DNA of 64,000 nt from AC-32 sp963765785 (GTDB taxonomy: Bacteria; Actinomycetota; Thermoleophilia; Gaiellales; Gaiellaceae). This document shows, in pieces, positions 59,478-64,000 of this stretch. The notes beneath the pieces are model-generated. The model had not been told where the DNA came from, did not search any database, and saw only the letters and a program-made list of their open reading frames with translations. The first letter of the stretch is position 1. Every line of letters starts with the position of its first letter. The stretch covers positions 1 to 64,000 of the forward strand of contig CAVXXW010000001.1 of the NCBI GenBank assembly GCA_963765785.1, given 5' to 3'. Both the position numbers and the translations under genes were made by a program.

Positions 59478-60437
59478 GTGCAAGGCGTGAGCCACCGCGC
59501 GCAGGTCTGGGTCGCCCTCTGGACCGTCTACATCGTCTGGGGCTCGACCTACCTCGGGATCGAGCTCGCCGGCGAGACGATCCCGGGCGTCTTCGGCGCC
59601 GGCCTCCGCTTCACGATCGTCGGGCTGATCATGTTCGCGATCGTGCTCTGGCGCCGCGGACGCGGAGCGCTCAGGATCGGGCGCGCGGAGCTCGCCTCCG
59701 CTGCACTCGTCGGGCTGCTGCTACCGGGGGCGAACGCGATCCTGTTCGTCACCGAGCAGAAGGTGCCGATCGGGCTGACGTCGCTGATCATCGCCTCGGT
59801 GCCGCTCTGGATGCTGCTGCTGCGACTGGCCGCCGGCGAGCGGCCCGACCGGATCGCCTCCCTCGGCCTGCTCGTCGGCTTCGCCGGGATCGCCGTGCTC
59901 GTCCGTCCGGGCAGCGGCTCCGGGTCGCTCGGCTACCTGCTGCTGACCGTCGTCGCAGCGGTCGCGTGGGCGGTGGGGTCGTTCCTCTCTCCGCGCATCT
60001 CCGTGCCGAAGGACGCGCTCGTCGCCAGCGGGTACGAGACCCTCATCGGCGGTCTCGTGCTGACGGTGATCGGCCTCGCGACGACCTCGGCGTCGGATCT
60101 CGACCCCTCGGGCTGGTCGACCCGCTCGATCCTCGGGCTCGTCTATCTGATCCTCGTCGGCTCGGTCGTCGGCTACACGGCCTACGCGTGGCTACTCGGC
60201 AACGCGCCGCTCGGGCAGGTCGCGACCTACGCCTACGTCAACCCGGTCGTCGCGATCGCGCTCGGCGTGGTCGTGCTCAACGAGAAGCTCACGCTGCGCG
60301 TCGTGCTCGGCGCCCTGCTGATCCTCGCCGCCGTCGCGATCGTCGTGCGGCGGGAGTCCGCCGAGGCGCTAGAGCCCGGCGAGGTCGTCGGGACGGACGG
60401 GCACGCGACCGAGCTCGCGCCCGCTCGCCGCTCGTAG
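59478..60437 (+). CDS. EamA-family (DMT) exporter
   Basis: A 319-residue ten-span DMT exporter with two EamA repeats: YIVWGSTYLGIELAGETIPG and FTIVGLIMFAIVLW in the first, VVGYTAYAWLLGNAPLGQ and YAYVNPVVAIALGVVVLNEK in the second. It resembles YedA-like metabolite exporters. Starts at GTG 59478 or 59487. Its tail overlaps the convergent xanthine dehydrogenase gene by 69 bases. Confidence 0.88.
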   Translation: MQGVSHRAQVWVALWTVYIVWGSTYLGIELAGETIPGVFGAGLRFTIVGLIMFAIVLWRRGRGALRIGRAELASAALVGLLLPGANAILFVTEQKVPIGLTSLIIASVPLWMLLLRLAAGERPDRIASLGLLVGFAGIAVLVRPGSGSGSLGYLLLTVVAAVAWAVGSFLSPRISVPKDALVASGYETLIGGLVLTVIGLATTSASDLDPSGWSTRSILGLVYLILVGSVVGYTAYAWLLGNAPLGQVATYAYVNPVVAIALGVVVLNEKLTLRVVLGALLILAAVAIVVRRESAEALEPGEVVGTDGHATELAPARRS

Positions 60438-62609
60438 CGCCGAGACGACGGCCGCGGTGGAGACGACCGTCGGCGGCTCGCCCACGCCCTTCGCCCCGTA
60501 CGGCGCGTCCGGCTCCGGGTCCTCGACGAGCTCGGCGTCGACCGGCGGCATGTCGAGCGTCGTCGGGATCAGGTAGTCGGTGAAGCTCGCGTTCGTGATC
60601 AGGCCGTCCCGCGTCTGGATCTCCTCCATTAGCGCGAGCCCGAGGCCCTGGGCGGTGCCGCCCTCGATCTGGCCGTGGACGGCCTGCGGGTTGATCGCCT
60701 TGCCGACGTCCTGGGCCGTGCCGATCCAGACGACCCGCGAGAGGCCGAGCTCGACGTCGACTTCGGCGACGACGCGCATCGCGGCCGTCATGTAGGCGAC
60801 GTGGACGCGGTCGCCGGTGACCTGGCCGGTTTCCGGGTCGAGCGGGAAGGTGCGCGTGTGGTGGTAGGTCCGCTCGAGGTCTACCTCGCGGCCGCCGTTC
60901 GACCGGAACTCCTCGAGCGCGTCCTGGCACGCGAGTCGCACCGCGCCCGCCGTCATCCACGTGAGGCGCGAGGCAGACGCGGAGCCGGCGGAGTCGACGC
61001 CCTCGGTCGAGCCGGGCAGCAGCACGACGTTCTCGGTCCCGAGCTCGGTTCTCGCTACCTGGAGGATCACGTCCGTCACGCCCTGGCCGACCTCGGCCGC
61101 CGCGCAGCGCACCTCTGCCGCGAGCTGCTCGTCCGGCCCGAGCCACAGCCGCACCCGCGCCGCGCACGCGTCGTCGAACCCCTCCGAGTAGCAGACGTTC
61201 TTGAAGCCGACCGCGAAGCCGACGCCCCGCTTGACGCCCTGGCCGTGGGTGGTGTTGCCGGCGCCGCCTGGAAGGCGGATCGGGTCGCGCGGCAGCTCCT
61301 CCGGCTCCGGGACCGGGAGCGCGGCGGCCCGGCGGATCACCTCCGCAACCGGCATCGAGCCGATGAGCCGCTGGCCGGTCGGCAGCGTGTCGCCGGGCTG
61401 GAGCGCGTTCAGGAGCCGCAGCTCGACCGGGTCGATCTCGAGCGCGGCCGCGAGCTTGTCCATCTGCGCCTCGTGCGCGAAGCACCCCTGGACGGCGCCG
61501 AAGCCCCGCATCGCGCCGCAGGGCGGGTTGTTCGAGTAGACGCAGGTCGCCTCGATCAGCGCGTTCTCGACCTGGTAGGGGCCGCACGCGAACGAGGCGG
61601 CGTTCGAGCAGACGGCGGCGGAGCTCGAGGCGTAGGCGCCGCCGTCGAGCAGGATCTTCGCGCGGACGTTGACGATCCGCCCGTCGCGCGTTGCACGGTG
61701 CTCCATCCAGATCTTCGCCGGGTGCCGGTGGACGTGGCCGACGAACGACTCTTCGCGCGAGTAGACGATCTTCACGGGCCGCTCGGTGTGCAGCGCGAGC
61801 AGCGCGCCGTGGAGCTGCATCGAGAGGTCCTCGCGACCGCCGAACGCGCCGCCCACGCCGGCGAGGTGGATCCGGACCTGCTCCTTCTCCAGCCCGAGGC
61901 AGGGCGCGACCTGGTCGCGGTCGACGTGTAGCCACTGCGTCGCGACGTAGATGTCGACGCCGCCCTCCCCGTCGGGCACCGCGAGGCCCGACTCGGGCCC
62001 GAGGAACGCCTGGTCCTGGATGCCGACTTCGTAGACGCCGTCCACCCTGACGTCGCCCTCTGCGTCTGGGTCGCCGTGGCGCACCACGATCGTGCGCAGC
62101 ACGTTCGGCCGCGGGTCGTCGCGGAAGCCGTGCCCAGCGGTCGGGTTCTCGTCGTGGATCGGCGGCTGCTCGGTCGCCCGCTCCATGTCGGTCACCGGCT
62201 CGAGCGGCTCGTAGTCGACCCGGATCTGCTCGGCCGCCCGCCGCGCCTGTTCCGGGTGCTCGGCGGCGACGAGCGCGACCGGCTCGCCGAAGTAGCGCAC
62301 GCGGTCGATCGCGAGCACCGGCTGGTCGGTGAACTCGAGGCCGTACGTCTTGGCGCCGGGAACGTCCTCGTGCGTGAGCACCGCATGCACGCCGGGCATC
62401 GACAGCGCCTCGGAGATGTCGACCTCGACAATGCGCGCGTGGGCGTGCGGGCTGCGGACGGTGTGGCCCCAGAGCATGCCCGCGGCGAAGAGATCGCTGG
62501 CGTACGCGAACTGGCCGGTCACCTTGGGCGTGGCGTCGGTGCGCTTGACGATCTCGCCGATGCGGCCGAGCTCGAGGCTCGTTCCCGGGAGCAGCCGCGC
62601 CTCGGTCAC
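60369..62609 (-). CDS. xanthine dehydrogenase-type molybdopterin subunit
   Basis: A 746-residue large subunit of the xanthine oxidase family: KVTGQFAYASDLFAAGMLWG, LAGVGGAFGGREDLSMQLHG, NPPCGAMRGFGAVQGCFAHE, and GAKGVGEPPTVVSTAA with the catalytic Glu. With the 2Fe-2S and FAD subunits it forms a hydroxylase for purines or related heterocycles; the adjacent probable adenine deaminase favours purines. It starts at GTG 62609, coupled by GTGA to the iron-sulfur gene. Confidence 0.92.
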   Translation of the reverse strand: MTEARLLPGTSLELGRIGEIVKRTDATPKVTGQFAYASDLFAAGMLWGHTVRSPHAHARIVEVDISEALSMPGVHAVLTHEDVPGAKTYGLEFTDQPVLAIDRVRYFGEPVALVAAEHPEQARRAAEQIRVDYEPLEPVTDMERATEQPPIHDENPTAGHGFRDDPRPNVLRTIVVRHGDPDAEGDVRVDGVYEVGIQDQAFLGPESGLAVPDGEGGVDIYVATQWLHVDRDQVAPCLGLEKEQVRIHLAGVGGAFGGREDLSMQLHGALLALHTERPVKIVYSREESFVGHVHRHPAKIWMEHRATRDGRIVNVRAKILLDGGAYASSSAAVCSNAASFACGPYQVENALIEATCVYSNNPPCGAMRGFGAVQGCFAHEAQMDKLAAALEIDPVELRLLNALQPGDTLPTGQRLIGSMPVAEVIRRAAALPVPEPEELPRDPIRLPGGAGNTTHGQGVKRGVGFAVGFKNVCYSEGFDDACAARVRLWLGPDEQLAAEVRCAAAEVGQGVTDVILQVARTELGTENVVLLPGSTEGVDSAGSASASRLTWMTAGAVRLACQDALEEFRSNGGREVDLERTYHHTRTFPLDPETGQVTGDRVHVAYMTAAMRVVAEVDVELGLSRVVWIGTAQDVGKAINPQAVHGQIEGGTAQGLGLALMEEIQTRDGLITNASFTDYLIPTTLDMPPVDAELVEDPEPDAPYGAKGVGEPPTVVSTAAVVSALRAASGRELGRVPVRPDDLAGL

Positions 62610-63064
62610 GTCCGCCCCATGGCGGCGCGGACGGCGTCGAAAATCTTCGCGTAGCCGGTGCAGCGGCAGAGGTTGCCCGACAGCGCCTCGCGGATCTCGT
62701 CCTCGCTCGGCGTCGGATTGTGCTGCAGCAGGTCGGCGGTCGCCACGATCAGGCCAGGCGTGCAGAAGCCGCACTGGACGGCCCCGGTCTCGGAGAACGC
62801 CTCCTGCACGGGATGCAGCTGCCCGTCCTGCGCCAGCCCTTCGACCGTGACGACGTCGTGGCCCTCGGCCTGCGCCGCGAGGACGAGGCAGGCGCAAACG
62901 AGCCGGCCGTCGAGGAGCACCGAGCAGGAGCCGCACTCGCCCTGCTCGCATGCGTTCTTCGACCCCGGCAGCCCGAGCTGCTCGCGCAGCGCGAAGAGCA
63001 GGCTCTCGCCCTCCCAGACCTCGGTCTCGCGCCGTTCTCCGTTCACGGTGAGCGCGACCTTCAT
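62606..63064 (-). CDS. xanthine dehydrogenase-type 2Fe-2S subunit
   Basis: A 152-residue small subunit with two 2Fe-2S centres: plant-type CEQGECGSCSVLLDGRLVCAC and the helical CGFCTPGLI with LCRCTGY. It passes electrons from the molybdopterin to FAD. ATG 63064 shares ATGA with the FAD gene; its stop overlaps the large-subunit gene. Confidence 0.95.
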   Translation of the reverse strand: MKVALTVNGERRETEVWEGESLLFALREQLGLPGSKNACEQGECGSCSVLLDGRLVCACLVLAAQAEGHDVVTVEGLAQDGQLHPVQEAFSETGAVQCGFCTPGLIVATADLLQHNPTPSEDEIREALSGNLCRCTGYAKIFDAVRAAMGRT

Positions 63065-63840
63065 GCCGCGAGACACCTCTCGAGCGCGCGCTCGGCCAGG
63101 ACGCGGAGCGCGTGCCGGCGGTAACGGGCGCTGCCGCGGACGTCGTCGATCGGGCTCGCCGCCTCGGCGACGCGCTCGGGCAGGCCAGGGTCGTCCGCCG
63201 AGCCGGTGACGAGGCCTGGCACCGGGCCGGCGGAGCCGTACGAGGCCCGCACCTGGCCGTCCTCGACCAGCATCGCCAGCGAGACGACCGAGATCACCAT
63301 CGCGTTCCGCGGCCCCACCTTCATGAACGTCTGCCGCGGGCCCGGCACCGGGAGACGAACTGCGACGATCAGCTCCTCGGGCTCGAGCGCGTTGCGCTTC
63401 GGCCCGACCAGGAACTCCTCGAGCGGCACGAGGCGCGCGCCGTGCACCGAACCGACCTCGACCACCGCGCCGTAGACGAGCAGCGGCGGCAGCGCATCGC
63501 CGGCGGGTGAGGCCGTGCCGAGGTTGCCGCCGATCGTGCCGCGGTTGCGGATCTGCGGCCCGCCGACCGTGCGCGAGGCCTCGGCGAGCGCCCGGAGCGG
63601 GTCGCCGAGCTGCATCGCCTCGGTGTACGTGAGGCCCGAGCCGAGGCGCAGCATCCCGTTGTCGCGCGTCCAGCCGCGCAGCTCGAAGACCTCGTTCAGG
63701 TTCAGCAGGACCGCCGGCCGCGCGCGGTCGAAGTTGAGCTCGACCATGACGTCGGTACCGCCCTGGATCGGCACCGCCTCCGGCCGCTCCGCCTTCAACG
63801 CCAGCGCCTCCTCGAGGCTGCGAGGGCTCAGAACCTCCAC
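63061..63840 (-). CDS. xanthine dehydrogenase-type FAD-binding subunit
   Basis: A 259-residue medium subunit (PCMH-type): VPIQGGTDVMVELNFDRARP is the FAD loop, GGPQIRNRGTIGGNLGTASP the second flavin signature. GTG 63840 starts VEVLSPRSLEEAL, the usual beginning; the open frame extends upstream without homology. First gene of the three-subunit operon. Confidence 0.9.
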   Translation of the reverse strand: MEVLSPRSLEEALALKAERPEAVPIQGGTDVMVELNFDRARPAVLLNLNEVFELRGWTRDNGMLRLGSGLTYTEAMQLGDPLRALAEASRTVGGPQIRNRGTIGGNLGTASPAGDALPPLLVYGAVVEVGSVHGARLVPLEEFLVGPKRNALEPEELIVAVRLPVPGPRQTFMKVGPRNAMVISVVSLAMLVEDGQVRASYGSAGPVPGLVTGSADDPGLPERVAEAASPIDDVRGSARYRRHALRVLAERALERCLAA

Positions 63841-63939
63841 TTTGCAGAGCGTAGTAGACGGCCGCACGAGCAAAGCTCGCCCGGCCTCTCTGGTCGGCGC
63901 CGCCAAGTCGGCGCCTTAGCGACTAGTAAGGTCGTTTGC
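63841..63939. other. divergent promoter region of the purine genes
   Basis: 99 bases between the dehydrogenase operon and the adenine deaminase-like gene. AGTCGGCGCC occurs as a near-direct repeat at about 63891-63915. TAGTAA at 63924-63929 might be part of a -10. No firm operator is called. Confidence 0.3.
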
Positions 63940-64000
63940 ATGCCCGACCTCGCACGACGGCTGGCGGTGGCGCGGGGGGACGAGCCGGCCGAGCTCGTCG
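63940..64000 (+). CDS. probable adenine deaminase, 5' end only
   Basis: Only 20 codons are visible: MPDLARRLAVARGDEPAELV from ATG 63940. This matches the start of Ade-type adenine deaminases (RLLxVARGxxPADLVLxGG). Its position divergent from a xanthine dehydrogenase-type operon supports purine breakdown (adenine to hypoxanthine to xanthine). The rest lies beyond the window. Confidence 0.45.
   Translation, partial: MPDLARRLAVARGDEPAELV

Noticed and set aside
60369..60437. 69-base tail overlap of the EamA and molybdopterin-subunit genes as evidence of a wrong gene model
   Set aside because: Both C-termini extend past their last conserved motif and the stop codons are clear; a convergent overlap of this size is acceptable.
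1..64000. tRNA, rRNA, CRISPR arrays, IS elements or prophage genes
   Set aside because: None was seen: no cloverleaf-like intergenic block, no spaced repeats, no transposase or integrase motifs.

Overview
The window is high-GC DNA with near-uniform G/C at third codon positions, many GTG/TTG starts and back-to-back overlapping genes. The gene set (futalosine-route menaquinone genes, a cytochrome bc complex with a Rieske protein that has three membrane spans, phenylacetate oxygenase, GerW, LtrA, CHRD and a DUF58/MoxR/DUF4129 block) suggests an aerobic actinomycetote, most plausibly class Thermoleophilia. That placement is inference. No tRNA, rRNA, CRISPR, IS or prophage genes were seen.

Layout. 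1-7875: cell-surface sugar genes (a partial DUF354 protein, then dedA, a DegT aminotransferase and a FlaA1/PglF-like dehydratase on the minus strand), a UvrD2-like helicase and a secreted NAGPA-like phosphodiester glycosidase. 7946-25488: quinone, haem and respiration. On the plus strand an unusual radical-SAM gene is coupled to mqnC and followed by an MBL-fold gene. On the minus strand the order of transcription is AI-2E permease, ABC ATPase, ABC permease, hemB, a prenyl-synthase-like small protein, a 44-residue membrane protein and ubiD. After these come rieske, cyt b, cyt b subunit IV fused to cyt c, cyt c, ubiX, ubiE, prenyl synthase and mqnA. From the Rieske gene to mqnA the genes overlap or nearly touch, so menaquinone synthesis appears to be co-expressed with the complex that oxidises it.

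25621-34003: a degenerate LytM-fold protein, a YmdB-like phosphodiesterase, a minus-strand run of envelope genes (phosphodiesterase, pcm, GtrA, two GT-C-like membrane proteins), a cysteine-less thioredoxin-like protein and a secreted CHRD protein behind a structured leader. 34064-43367: E1 alpha, E1 beta and E2 of a 2-oxoacid dehydrogenase with GNAT and HIRAN genes between them, preceded by DUF58, MoxR and DUF4129 genes and a lipid kinase. 43431-47662: a phenylacetyl-CoA oxygenase cluster paaABCD, divergent from a dehydrogenase and a TetR/PaaR regulator, with a 14-bp operator that matches the published PaaR consensus. 47666-55435: mixed accessory genes, including three crotonases. 55589-58923: an M36 metallopeptidase broken by two single-base frameshifts. 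59007-64000: two DMT exporters, a three-subunit xanthine-dehydrogenase-type enzyme and the first codons of a probable adenine deaminase.

Non-coding structure of note: a palindromic element of about 70 nt present twice (23499-23569 and, inverted, 40016-40085) with compensatory changes in its stems; a 12-bp hairpin over the uvrD2 start codon; three hairpins between paaB and paaC; and a leader at 33364-33516 that can form a long stem plus a pseudoknot. No gene-free stretch exceeds 300 bases; the largest is 33358-33574.
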